The notes under the pieces: model-generated
What the model was told of the DNA's origin: nothing
The model's database searches: none
What the model saw: the letters and a program-made list of their open reading frames with translations, nothing else
Part shown: piece by piece, positions 24,373 to 36,400 of the stretch
Layout of the letters: every line of letters begins with the position of its first letter
How positions within the stretch are numbered: the stretch's first letter is position 1
From: Warburgia ugandensis
Lineage: Eukaryota > Streptophyta > Magnoliopsida > Canellales > Canellaceae
Direction of reading: 5' to 3'
DNA length: 64,000 bases
NCBI GenBank assembly: GCA_035236585.1
Contig: CP141137.1
Coordinates: forward strand, 9,874,327-9,938,326
Made by a program: the position numbers and the translations under genes

Positions 24373-24754
24373 TTCTGACTATGGTTAGGAGCCTCACAAA
24401 TGACGTAAATGTAAAATCATAGCCTGAAAATGCCAATCAGATGATAGTTGCTAGCTTTTGCACTACCTTAACACTGATAATAGTTGTCTTGTCCCTTTGG
24501 AATGGTTTTGCACTGTTTCCTAAAGTGAAAATCACTGTATGTTGGAAAGAAACAAGACTTCATTCACAGGATAGAGTAAGAAACAAAGACATTGGCAAGA
24601 CACCATCTACACCATCAACTGTATCGCTTATGAACTTAGTTGAACTTTATAAATCACAAAGGCCTCCAATTGACATCTGATTTTCTCCATCCAATATCAT
24701 GTATTTCACCTTGCGTTAGGTAGCCAGCCGGCAAGGGTGAAGCTGAAGATGATT

Positions 24755-27700
24755 TTAATGAAAATCATATTCAGCTTTTTAAAACTATGGCAACCCCAAC
24801 ATGACATGAATCGAAAACTGACATTCGCTCAAGCTAAGGTGTTCCTCATAAGCGACGCACTGCATCGGATCCAGGGTGCGATGAAAAATAGGCAAGGGTT
24901 GCTAGGGCATTCTCCTAGAAGCAATGTGCTACATCAAATCCCTGGGTGTAGTGAAAAATGGGCAAGGGCTGCTAGAGCGTCCTCTTGGAAGCGACGCGCT
25001 ACATTAGAACTCATGTGCAATGAAAAGTGGACATGGGTTCATATCATGGAGGTCGAGAAAGGCGATAGTAAATAGGGTATCTCCAGAACATAAGATTCGC
25101 ATCGCTACATGGAATATAGGGACACTGACAGGTTAGAGTTTGGAGTTAGTAAACACGATTTAACGTAGGAGAGTCAACATCGCTTATATCCAAGAAACTA
25201 AGTGGAAATGGGCCAAAGCTAAAGAAATAGATGGGTATAAATGATGGTACGTCCGAAAGGAAAATAACAAAAATGACGTAAGAATAATAGTTGATAAGGA
25301 ATTAAAGGATAAAGTTGTGGACGTTAAAAGAATCAGTGATAGAATTATAATAATAAAAATTATTCTAGGAGAGCAGATTATAAATATTATAAGTGCATAT
25401 GCACCATAAGTAAGGTTACAAGATATAATCAAGAGATAGTTTTGGAAACATATAGAGGGATTCATGCACGAAATTTCCAACACTGAGGGGATATTTATAG
25501 GAGCAGACTTAAATGACCATGTATGAAAAGATAAGGAAAGATATGATAGAATACACAGAGGGTATGATATAGGTGAACGAAACGAGATGGGGGAGAATAT
25601 CCTTGATTTTGCTTTGTCATATAACCTATCCATTGCAAATACACTCTTTAAGAAGAGGGATGAACACTTAATAACCTTTAAAAGTGGACTTCATAAAAGC
25701 CAAATAGACTTCTTTCTACTTAGGAATAATGAACAATCTATATGTAAGGATTGTAAGGTGATACCCGGTGAGAGTTTAACCTCACAACGTAGGTTAATGG
25801 TTATAGATATCCACATCAAAAGATGGAGTAAAAGAACTGAACTTGATACACATTCAAAAACTAAGTGGTGGAACTTAAAAGGAGAGAAAATAACCTCATT
25901 CAAAAATAAGTTGATGGTTGAAGGAAATTGGAACTATGAAACAGAAGTAAATACCATGTGGACTAATATGGCTGAGTCCATTAAGAAAGTGGCAAAAGAT
26001 GTCTTAGGAGTATATAAGGGTAAAAGGCTATTAGCAAAGGAAACATAGTGGTGGAATGAAACAATGCAAAAAGCTATTAAAGAAAACCGAGTGGGTTTTA
26101 AAGCATGACAGAAGATTAGAAATAATGAAAATTATGAACAATATAAGAATGCTAAAAATGTTGTTAAGAGAATAGTGAGGCGAAACTTAAAGCATATGAT
26201 GAGCTCTATAATAGACTAGGAACAAGAGAAGGTGAGAAAGATGTGTTTAAACTTGCAAAAGTAAGAGAACAGAAGGGTAGGGACTTAGAGCATGTTAGGT
26301 GCATTAGAAGCGATGACCAAAGGGTATTAGTCAAAGATGATTTTATCAAACAAAGGTGGGAAATATACTTCAAAATTTGTTAAATGACAATGGCCTTGAG
26401 AATATAGGGATTGAAAATACTATAAATCTAAATAACATTGGATATTATAAATATGAACGTAGGATTAGAATACCTAAAGTAAAAGAGGCATTGAGAAAGA
26501 TGAAATCAGGAAAGGCCATGGGGCCTAATGGTATGCCAATAGAGGTTTGGAAGCATATGGGAGATATTTGGGTAGTTTGGTTGACCAAGTTGTTTAACAA
26601 GATTATAAAATCAAAGAAAATGCCTGATGAGTGGAGGAAAAGCTCTATTGTACCAATCTATAAGAATAAAGGAGACATTCAGAGCTGCACTAATTATCGA
26701 GAGATCAAACTTATGAGCCACACCATGAAACTTTTTGAAAGAGTGATTGAGAAGAGGCTACGACATGAAACAAGTGTATCGGAGAATTAGTTTGGTTTCA
26801 TGCCTGGGAGGTCTACTATGGAAGCTATTTTCTTACTAAGACAATTAGTAGAGAAATATATGGAGAGGAGAAAAGACCTCAACATGGTCTTTATCGACTT
26901 AGAGAAAGCTTATGATAGAGTCCCTAGAGAGTTAATATGGAGAGTGTTGGGTGGTAAAGGGGTTTCTTAAGGGTATATAGACATAATTAAAGATATGTAT
27001 CAGAGAGCGGTAACAAATGTTAAGACCACTAGTGGCATGACTGGTGATTTTCTTGGCACTGTCAGATTACACGAAGGATTGGCATTGAGTCCATGCCTTT
27101 TCACATTAGTTATGAATGAGTTAACAAAACATTTGCATGAGGAGATTCCCTAGTGCATGCTATTTGCAGACGATATAGTCCTACTTGATGAGACAAGAGA
27201 GCGTGTAAACATAAAGCTAGAGTTATGGAGAGAAGCATTAGAATATGAAGGATTTAAAATTAGCCGAACTAAGAATATATGGAATGTAATTTTAGCAAGG
27301 AGAGTATGAGTGGAACACCAGTCAAGATTGATAACCAAGAGGTCCCCGTGAAAGACCAATTTCGATACTTAGGATCATTAATCCATGAGAGTGGAGAGAT
27401 TGAGAGAGAGGTTACCTAGAGAATCCAAGCGGGTTGGAACAAATGGAGATGTGCATCAGGTGTTTTATGTGATTGGCGGGTGCCAGTCAAACCAAAGGGA
27501 AAATTCTATAGGATGGCTATAAGGGTGGCCATGCTCTATGGATCAAAGTGTTGGGCAGTTAATGAACATCTTACTCATAGGATGAGCGTTGCAAAAATGA
27601 GGATGTTGAGATGGATGAGTGGTAAGACAAGAAAAGATAGAATTAGAAATGAAAATATTAGGGAAAATTTAGGGGTAGCACCAATAGGTAACAAGATGAG

Positions 27701-27893
27701 GGATATTAGACTTAGGTGGTTTGGACATGTTCAAAGGAGACCAACAACGGCACCAGTTAGGAGTAAGGCAATACAAGTAGAAGGTTCTAAAAGGGGAAGG
27801 GGAAGGCCCAAAAGAACGTGGATAAAAGTGGTGAGGAAAAATTTAAAAACTTTAGGACTAAATGTAGCCATGGTATTTAATAGAGCGGAATGA
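24755..27893 (+). pseudogene. LINE endonuclease-reverse transcriptase, broken (copy 2)
   Basis: Same domain order as copy 1 but with more damage. An extra base in the 69-bp repeat region shifts frame near 24945. There are stops in the endonuclease, at 26046-26048, near 26108, 26788, 26968, 27151 and 27416, and further small indels near 26175 and 26370. Readable parts include [41 protein letters not shown], the AYDRVPRELIW segment, [10 protein letters not shown] and [14 protein letters not shown] of the reverse transcriptase reads GPNG here. The endonuclease SQHRLLV-type motif reads SQRRLMV. Confidence 0.9.
24854..25045 (+). repeat. 69-bp repeat array in LINE copy 2
   Basis: Units begin at 24854, 24923 and 24993. 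The second interval is 70 rather than 69 bp because of one inserted base, which breaks the reading frame. Confidence 0.85.
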
Positions 27894-27961
27894 AGGAATA
27901 AGATTCATGTGGCCAACCCCTAATTGGGATAAGGTCTTGATGATGATGATGATGATGAGTT

Positions 27962-30488
27962 TCATGTATTCGTCTGCATGTTTCAACCTCAGTGTGCCCA
28001 TTAGGGCAGAGTAAACATTGGGCTATCCTGCAAGAAATTCTGAATATCTAGGTGGATACTGTTTTTAATGGGTGTTTGAAAAGAAATTCAAGAGATGCGA
28101 GTACTTGTAGTTTTTACAAGAGCCCGAAGATGAAACCCCCCAACTTTCAGTAACAATAAGAAAATGTGGGATTTTGCTAATTCTAGCGGTCTTGAAAGCT
28201 CATATATACCTAACGATGCCATATCAGGTTGGCTGAATCCCTGAAAGGTAAAATGACAAAAGTCCTGTAACAGCAGTAGCAGCAGTTAACATGCTCGTAA
28301 AAGATACTGCTAGAGAGATCTTCCATTACTTTCAAAGCTTAGTGGTTAGCAATACATTACAGACTAATGTACACTTGCCACTAGGAACCTCAGTCAACAG
28401 TCAAAAGGGGAATAAAAATGAATGCAACTACAAAAATCAAGAACAAGCAACTTCATGAATAATGTACGAAAGAATATGTCACCAAAGGTCTATCTAGCAT
28501 CCCATGAATGCAGATGTCACTTCTTTAACCTGAACAAGATGATACAAAGAAAAACACATTAGTATCAGAAATGTGGTTAACTGTTTTTCTTCTCTGTTTG
28601 CTCATGATAAGCATATATCCAAACAGCAGTTTCCTAGAGGCAACTTGAAGAATTCAATATTTTGTATCATGGATTTATTTGTGAATTTCCTTCCATTAAG
28701 AGATGATGGGATATGCAAGCTGGAATGGAAATCAGTAGGGCAAAGTGAAGTAGCAAGGGGGTGAAGATCTTCTCCTTTGGATGATCAGACCCACTAGTTG
28801 GAATGACTAACAATGTTATAAGTGACAAACTCAAAACTCATGGTTTAGGTTATTTTAAATGACACACTGTATTCTCTACATTAACCAAATCAAAATTTCA
28901 TGCTACATCAAACTTCTCACAAAGATACACATTAGAAGCTCCAGAATGGAAGAACCAAGTCCAGTCCAGCAATCTTGAGGAAGGATCCTATCCTGCATGA
29001 TTAGAGTTTGAGGCAGCTCGTGGGGTGCATGCCTTTAGCATTCCGAAAGAAAATTAATGATATCATAGATCATTGTCATAAGAAAGCATATAATATGAGA
29101 AGTTCCAGCTCACTGGTTGCAGCTAATGGTGACCAGTGTGCCCATTAATGATCAGGTTCATGCAAGGTTAAATAAAGCAACTGCCCTGTCTCAATTAGAC
29201 CAATAAAATTGACCAAGTTTGTGAAGGTTTTTGCTTTGTTCGGGCAACACTCCCGAGTTAATTATTTATTATAATGATTTATTTGTCAATGTTCATTGAC
29301 TTCTCATTAAAGTTTGACTTATAGATCTTTTACTTGCCTGAATGTCAAGTCTTCAACATTCCTAAGCTTTCAACCCAACGAAGAGAAAAAACTAGCTGTG
29401 GTGAAAACATGAATCATGGGGTAAAGTTTAAATCAGAAAAGTTTCAGGTAATTCATCAAATTTCTAAAATATTGTCTGAAGGAAGGGGTTCCAAGTAAAA
29501 CATTATGGAGAGATTGTAGTTACACAACAGTAACAAGGAAGCAATGGAAATAGGTGAGCTTTGCCCGAAGGAGTTTCCAATATATTTAAGTCTCTTCCTT
29601 CTCTTTCTTGACTTTTGTAAGAGGAAAATAATTACATGCATGATACTCAGATGATACGTGCAGAAAAGTTAAGATTTAAGAATCTAGACCTCATGAAAAC
29701 TTACAATATAATAGATATTTGAGAATACATTACTGATTCTGTAGCACTATAGTGGCAAATTTAGATTTAAAAAGTGTAACCTTGATGTAAAGTCATAAGC
29801 TGATATTCCAACAAAAAAGGGCAGCCCGGTGCACGAAGCTCCCTCGTATGCGGGGTCCAGGGAAGGGGCACACCACAAGGGTCTATAGTACGCAGCCTTA
29901 CCTTGCATTTTTGCAAGAGGCTGTTTCCACGCCTTGAACCTGTGACCTCAACGTCACATGACGACAACTCTACCTTCGCACCAAGGCTTCCCTTCATAAG
30001 TTGATATTCCAATACGAAGTACAGTTACCATTGGCACCTCATCTTATAAACCAACAAGCATTATAATGTGGAACAGACAGGAATTAGGTTTCATTAGAAA
30101 TGGATTTCAAAAGTTTAAGGAAATTCTAGGGGAACGGATACAGGTGTGATTTTCTTAGAAAGCATGTACATTAAAGGAGTTAGAAGCGATGGTAGGTCGC
30201 ATTGTGGAGGTGATAGCAGACATGCATACCACAATTTGCTTGGTGCTGGCTATGAATATGGATGTGGAGATAATGAAAGTAAGAACAGAAAGTCCATTTC
30301 TATCTTCAATTCATCATACTCTAATTGAGATGGACCCTCTAAAAGCACCACTAGAAACCCTACTTCATAGCTCAGTTACTGCACTTCAGAACCATGTGAC
30401 TACTGCATATAAACTATGGTATAAAGAACGGCACGATAACTATTTCCTTAACAGTTGAATATCTGGGACCACAGAAACAAATTCTACC
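27962..30488. other. Intergenic region between LINE copy 2 and the M50B-like gene
   Basis: No gene recognised. Contains one near full-length Au SINE (29812-29994), about 500 bp past the stop of the minus-strand gene, and otherwise AT-rich DNA with short chance ORFs. Confidence 0.55.
29812..29994 (-). mobile_element. Au-type SINE, full length, best-preserved copy, 18-bp target duplication
   Basis: Minus-strand copy with all family motifs: AAAAAAGGGCAGCCCGG, GCACGAAGCTCC, TATGCGGGGTCC, AGTACGCAGCCTTACC, AGAGGCTGTTTCCACGCC, GAACCTGTGACCTCAACG and CGCACCAAGGCTTCCC. It is flanked by CATAAGCTGATATTCCAA at 29794-29811 and CATAAGTTGATATTCCAA at 29995-30012. It looks like one of the younger insertions here. 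Confidence 0.95.
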
Positions 30489-33400
30489 TCAGGATAAAAT
30501 GACAAGTCCAAGGTACATTGCTGCACATAGGAAAACAAGTGATATAAATCCCCTGCAAGAAAAATCATTCAAGATGAGCAAGCGAAGTTAAAGTAAAAAT
30601 CATGGAACTTTGAAAATCATTTTGTAGAAAGAAGCATGCAATAACATCTAATTTGTCACGTGTCTCTCCAACCTAGTCTCACCAAATGACTCCCCATGCA
30701 ACACCATTACAAGGGCAAGGGCAGACTTCAGCAAACTTCTCAGCATCACTAGAGTGAACCCTTCGAGATATTAAGTCATCATATATATCTGCAACAGAGT
30801 AAGGATATTAGAGAAAGGACTTGAAATTTCATAAGCATATAGCTCTTCAGCCTATAAATGTTAACTACTGTTTCATTATTGAAGTCTATTACAAGAAGAA
30901 ACTGAAGGCTATCCTAGTCCAAGATCATACCATAAACTGAAAAGAGGCTGTTCATCACACCTACATTGACCAAAAAGCACATAATCAACCTACTACTTTT
31001 AAGATAGACAAAGACACAGCAGGCTTAAAATTGTCACTGAGCAAAGCAGAGAGGGAACATGGTGCTTACCTATAAATAGAATAATATAACGAAGTATTCA
31101 GACCTCTGTTTTCTCTTGCAAAACCCAAACTATTGCAAGGAAAATGATAAATCCTGAATTTTCAACTTTTTGAGTATCAGGAGGTGTGCCTCTGTTAAGG
31201 TAAGTATATGTGATTAAAGAAGAAATGATTATGATCGCAAAGAACTTACCGATACAAAGCCCCCGAAGCAACCACTGGAGGATAAATAGAGTATAAATTA
31301 ATCAAGTGGGTACAAAGAGATTGTTTAGGACAGATTACCACATATTTTTCGGCCGATATATTATACAGAAACAAATACAATTGAGCATCCCAGCGTGACG
31401 AGAAAGAATGAAGAAGACCACCAGATTTTCTCTCCATTTATATGAGGTCAAAGTTACTTACATTTTTAGCAACAAAGAGCACAACAAGCAATGCAACAAC
31501 AAAACATCCAGCGGCAATCCTTGCAGTAAGAAGATTCGTAGACGCAAGAATGAAAACCATCCCCCAGAATGATGAGCCAAGATCTGGACGTGAGAAGCTA
31601 CGATTTAGCATTTTGAAGATCTTTAACAACAAGTCTTATCATCCAATTTAGTGCAATTGAAAATGGTACTGATTCTGAATGGCGGAATAGCAAAGCTGAT
31701 GATGCTAACTTCTTGCATGGATTTGCAAATCCTTGATTACACTTTCAACTCAAACAATTCAGATGCCATTATAACAAGAAATGTATAGATAAGGACAAAG
31801 AAGATTACACCCAGCAGGCAAAATCACGCAGTATATACCACCACGTGTCTGCGTGACTCCACCCTCATTTGCATGAACCTGCATTCCCTCCACCTACATA
31901 TCAAACTAGATTACAAGTACATCAATAGTGGGACTAGAAGTCAACTAGTAGTGATGGAAAGTAAAACTATAGAAGTACAGGAGATCTCATCCTGATTAAA
32001 TACCAGATATCATAGACCAATAGTGAGACCATACGTCTCAGCATATATACCATCCCTGTCTTATGAGCTATATAGCAATAATATGGAACTTTGACAGCAA
32101 AAGAGATTGACTCAAATGGAACAAAACTCCTGTAGAAGTAAATGAAGAGCTATATCTTTAAGAGCAGAAAGAGGAATCCCCATTGAGGACCTGCTCCAAC
32201 TAAGGAAGCCTTAATCTTTCAAGGAAGAAAGTGCATGCTTAAAAACTCCTTGAGTAATTTTCAACTGGCCCAAATCAACAAAGCTTTGCCCATGCCAAGT
32301 TTTCATTTTCATCAGGTTTGTCATGCCAATCCCACCAGAACTGCTTAATTTCTCAAGTGAATCAGCTGACTCATGCAGGTGGTCAAACGAACCAAACTGA
32401 CATCTTTTGCCAAGGACCACTTTTTGACCCGCTTTTTGGGTTAAGGAGGTAGGTACAAGTAGCTAGGTCTATTACAGGTGTAAAACAATATTAATGAAGG
32501 TTTAAACAGAATTGAAGGCGCACTATGAACTTGCCGTCTTTAAGAAAGTTTTACTTGCTAATAAAATCATGTTTAAAGCGTAAACAAATGCGAAAGAATC
32601 TTTTCTTTTAAATTCGCTTTGAAAAACCCTGAGTGTCATTTTACTTTTATCAAAAACAAGGATTCTCGGTAAAATGAGCACTCATTTCTACCGACAATCT
32701 GGCAAAGTTTCCTCTGTTTTTCAGACATATGACATTTAACGCATGTCATTGCGAAGTACCTAATAAACATTTTTGAAAATTTTAAAATATAAATGGAGAC
32801 TCTGTCTCCTTTTCATACATCTGCTCAAATAGAGTCAAATCAGATCCAACAAAAACACAACCAGGAACTCCACACCACAACCAAATCACATGAGTCATCC
32901 AATTCTCCATAATTACATATGTATATAGCCGTCTCCTTCCACTCCCAAATAAAGTGACTTCAACATAAAACCAATCATTACCTGTCTAAGTCAAGAGCTT
33001 TTCGTCGGTGTACTCCTGTCAACAAGCCCCTACTTCTTGGGAATCCTCTACTCTAAGATATTGTAAATAAATACAATATCTCAGCAAACTTGCATTTGTG
33101 TAGGTGGAACAAGAAGCAGTTATCTATTAACAAAATCATGATATTCTATATAATTTAATTTGTCCATGTTGAAACATACAACTAATATTCAACATCGTTT
33201 CGCTTGAAATAATTCAACATTCGTCAACATCATAACTTAATGCCAAGATGGAAAAACAACAATGCATCAATACTAAAACGTATTCTTGAAATGCAAGTAT
33301 GCACATGTCAAGTCACTAATCATTTTCATTTACTTATACCAGTCTTTACTCATACGAGCCATTTCACACTACTAAACACCAACACGTTGTCGTGTGTATC

Positions 33401-36400
33401 AAGTACACAACAGATAATATTATCCTCTTTGGCGCAATGAGTCGATGGAGTGGTTAACCCAAAGACATACCAGACCCAAAGACACACCTCAAGGCTTTAC
33501 TCTTGAGAGACCGGTAGCTCGTCCAGCCAGGAACCGATAGCTCGTCCAGCCCGAAGGCCCGCCCACATCATAACGACCCCTCAAGACGCATCAAACTCCC
33601 CAAAAAAGAAGCTAAATCATAAGGATCAGTAGCTCATCCAGCCAGGAGCCGGTAGCTCGTCTAGCCCGAAGGCCCACCCACATGATAACGACCCCTCTGG
33701 ACACGTCAAACTCCCCAACAATGGGGCTAAATCTCAGGGACCAGTAGCTCATCCAGCCTGAAGGCCCACCCACATCATAATGACTCCGTGGCCTGCCCAC
33801 ATCATAACGACCCCTCTTTGCTCTTACAAGCACACTCACAATTTTCTGGTATTAGTCTTATGTTTTCTCACCTAATTCACAAATGTATGGCTTTTGCATG
33901 AACACTTTAATCATGTTTACATTTTACCATGCACATTCATCTTTGCCTTTCATATAAATTGAAAAGACTTGTTTTAATGCTCAAATTTCATATACCAACA
34001 TGCATATAGCAAAAATCTTAGCAATCTCAATTCCACCTACCTCAAATGGTGTTTTTCTAGTTCACTAATGCAAATACTTCTTAGTTCGTGTACAAGCTCC
34101 CAAATCAGTCCCGCCTCTGCAAAGTATAAGAAAATATATTTAAATATATGACTTTGAGACTTCTCTTAGCTTTTTCACTGACACTAGTCGTCATAAGGCG
34201 AAGTGACAGTGCTTAATTCCATGCTAAGAGTGTTTCATTAGCTATTGATTGATAGCTAGTTGAATGACCTACGGCTACTGGATTGCCAATCCACACCATT
34301 GGTTCTAGACTGGCTATTCACAACTTTTCTTAAGTGGCTGTAAGTTGTTTTCATCGATAAATGGTCTCATCTTGAATTTTCTAAGAATCTTAACTTATTA
34401 AAGGTTAGTGCACACCATGGTAGTGTCTCACCTCCAATGAAAAGTGCCAGGTCCTCATTTTTCTACTGTCAAATCAAACGATTCAATTTTTTTTTTCTTT
34501 TTTGATCAATTTTGGTCTAAAATGTTCAATTTGTGTCATATCTTAGCAATTTCAATGCTCTAGAACTCGTTTGTGGCGTCTGATCGTCGATCAGATGTCA
34601 AAAGGTTACTATGTGAACAGTACCCGATCGACTGAGATCGTCCGAACAATTCTCAACCTAAATCTAACGTTTTTGTGTGATCAGGGCTATCTCATGCATT
34701 AAATTACCTATCCCTACCCTTGGATTGGGAATTGGATAGTTGGATTATTTGAAATTCTAGATCTAGGGTGAAAATGCAAGAATTTAGCAAAACACCACAA
34801 ATCAAAAGTTAGGTTTTGTAGATCTTACCTTCCCCGTGTTCTTCCTTCTCTAGAATGGGCTAAATGGCTCCGATTCATCAGAAAAACCCTCCAAGCGACG
34901 TGTGTGACATTTCTCCTTTAAATCCGATGTTCCGCAATGCTCGGATCCTTCCAAAACCTTAGGGTTTTGGTTCCTACCAGTGTGCTAAGGAGATTGGTCA
35001 GCTCGATTAATGATAGGAGCCGTCGTCTCCTCCGGCCGGGTTTGTGAACTTCGAAACCCAAAAACCCTAAGTTTTCTTTTTCTCTAGTGTGATGGGTTTC
35101 CGGGCGTGCGATTTCTTCCCCCTCTCTTTTCCTTTCCTTCTCCTTCTCTCTTCTCTTCTCTTTTCTCTTCTTCTTTCTTCTTCCCTGCCTCGTCGGGTTC
35201 CCCCCCCCCCCCCCCCTTTTTTTTCTAGTTTGTTGGGTTTTTGGGAAAAGACAAACCCGATGGGTCTGTTACGTGGGGGGGGGGGGGCCAATATCAATTC
35301 TGGCCCCCCTTCGATTAAGTTTTCTTTTCTTTTCTGTTGTTACATTCTATCCCCCTTAAAGAAAATTTCATCCTCGAAATTACCTTAATATCATTTGTCG
35401 AACAACTCAGGATATGTTTTCCTCATCTCATCCTCAGTTTCCCAAGTGGCCTCTTCTGACGAATGATGTTACCAAAGTACTTTGACCAATGGAATGGTCT
35501 TCGTTCTCAGCTTCCATTCCTTCTTGTCTATAATTCGTATTGCATGCTCCTGGAATGTTAAGTTGGGTTGTATTTCTACTGGCATCTGCTCAAGAATGTG
35601 TGTGGGGTCTGGGATATACTTCCTCAGCATTGCTACATGGAAAACACTATGAACCTTGGATAATTGAGGTGGCAAGGCAAGTCGGTAGGCAACTCGGCCC
35701 ACCCTCTCCAATATCTCAAAGGGTCCCACATACCTTGGACTCAATTTCCCTTTTAACCCAAACCTCATCACGCCTTTTGTAGGTGAGACTTTTAGGAAAA
35801 CATGATCACCAACTTGAAACTCAAGGTCCCTATGCCTTTGATCTGCTTAGTTTTTCTGTCTACTGTGAGCTGCCACTAGTCGTTTCTAAATCAATCTGAC
35901 CTTTTCAGCGCATTGCTCAATTAGTTCTGATTTGGCAAACTATCTTTCTCCTACGTCACTCCAGCAAGTAGGTGTGCGACATGGTCTACCATACAACACC
36001 TCATAAGTTACCATCCCAATGCTGGAATGATAACTATTATGGTATGCGAACTCCACTAAAGGTAGGTGCTCGTCCCAGCTACCCTTCCACTCAAGTATAC
36101 AAGCCCTTAACAGATCCTCAAGGGTTTGGATGATCCTCTCTGACTGTCCATCTGTTTGGGGATGGAATGCCGTGCTGAAACGTGGAGAAGAACCTAATCC
36201 CTTCTGTCCACTCTGCCAAAAATGAGATGTGAATCTGGTGTCTCTATCCGATATGATCAAAATTGGCACGCCATGCGGACTCACTATTTCCTTGATGTAT
36301 AATTTGGCTAAGCTCTCTAATGACTGCTTCTGCCGTACTAGAAGAAAATGAGCCGACTTGGTCAGCCGATCTACAATAATCCATATCATATCATGCCCCC

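Larger units (their letters stand above)
24706..27961 (+). mobile_element. RTE-clade LINE (copy 2)
   Basis: Second copy of the same LINE family, about 3.26 kb. It runs from CACCTTGCGTTAGGTAGCC (inside the 5' monomer) to CCTAATTGGGATAAGGTC and a TTGATGATGATGATGATGA tail. A short TCATGTATT is found at 24697-24705 and 27962-27970, a plausible 9-bp target duplication. It has a single, internally deleted 5' monomer. It is broadly colinear with copy 1, with several small indels. Confidence 0.93.

Noticed and set aside
28495..28535. Possible terminal exon on the minus strand (VKEVTSAFMGC then stop, after a TTCAG)
   Set aside because: No upstream exon of a matching gene was found, and the M50B-like gene already has its complete last exon at 30489-30552. 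A single short match to splice rules is weak.
30189..30458. 89-codon plus-strand ORF
   Set aside because: It lies just 3' of the minus-strand M50B-like gene, has no recognisable domain, and overlaps another short ORF in a different frame.
35067..35388. ORFs over the poly-C / poly-G tracts, and similar ones at 39768-40164
   Set aside because: Low-complexity LTR sequence. The reading frames are products of homopolymers and pyrimidine-rich runs, mirrored in the two LTRs.
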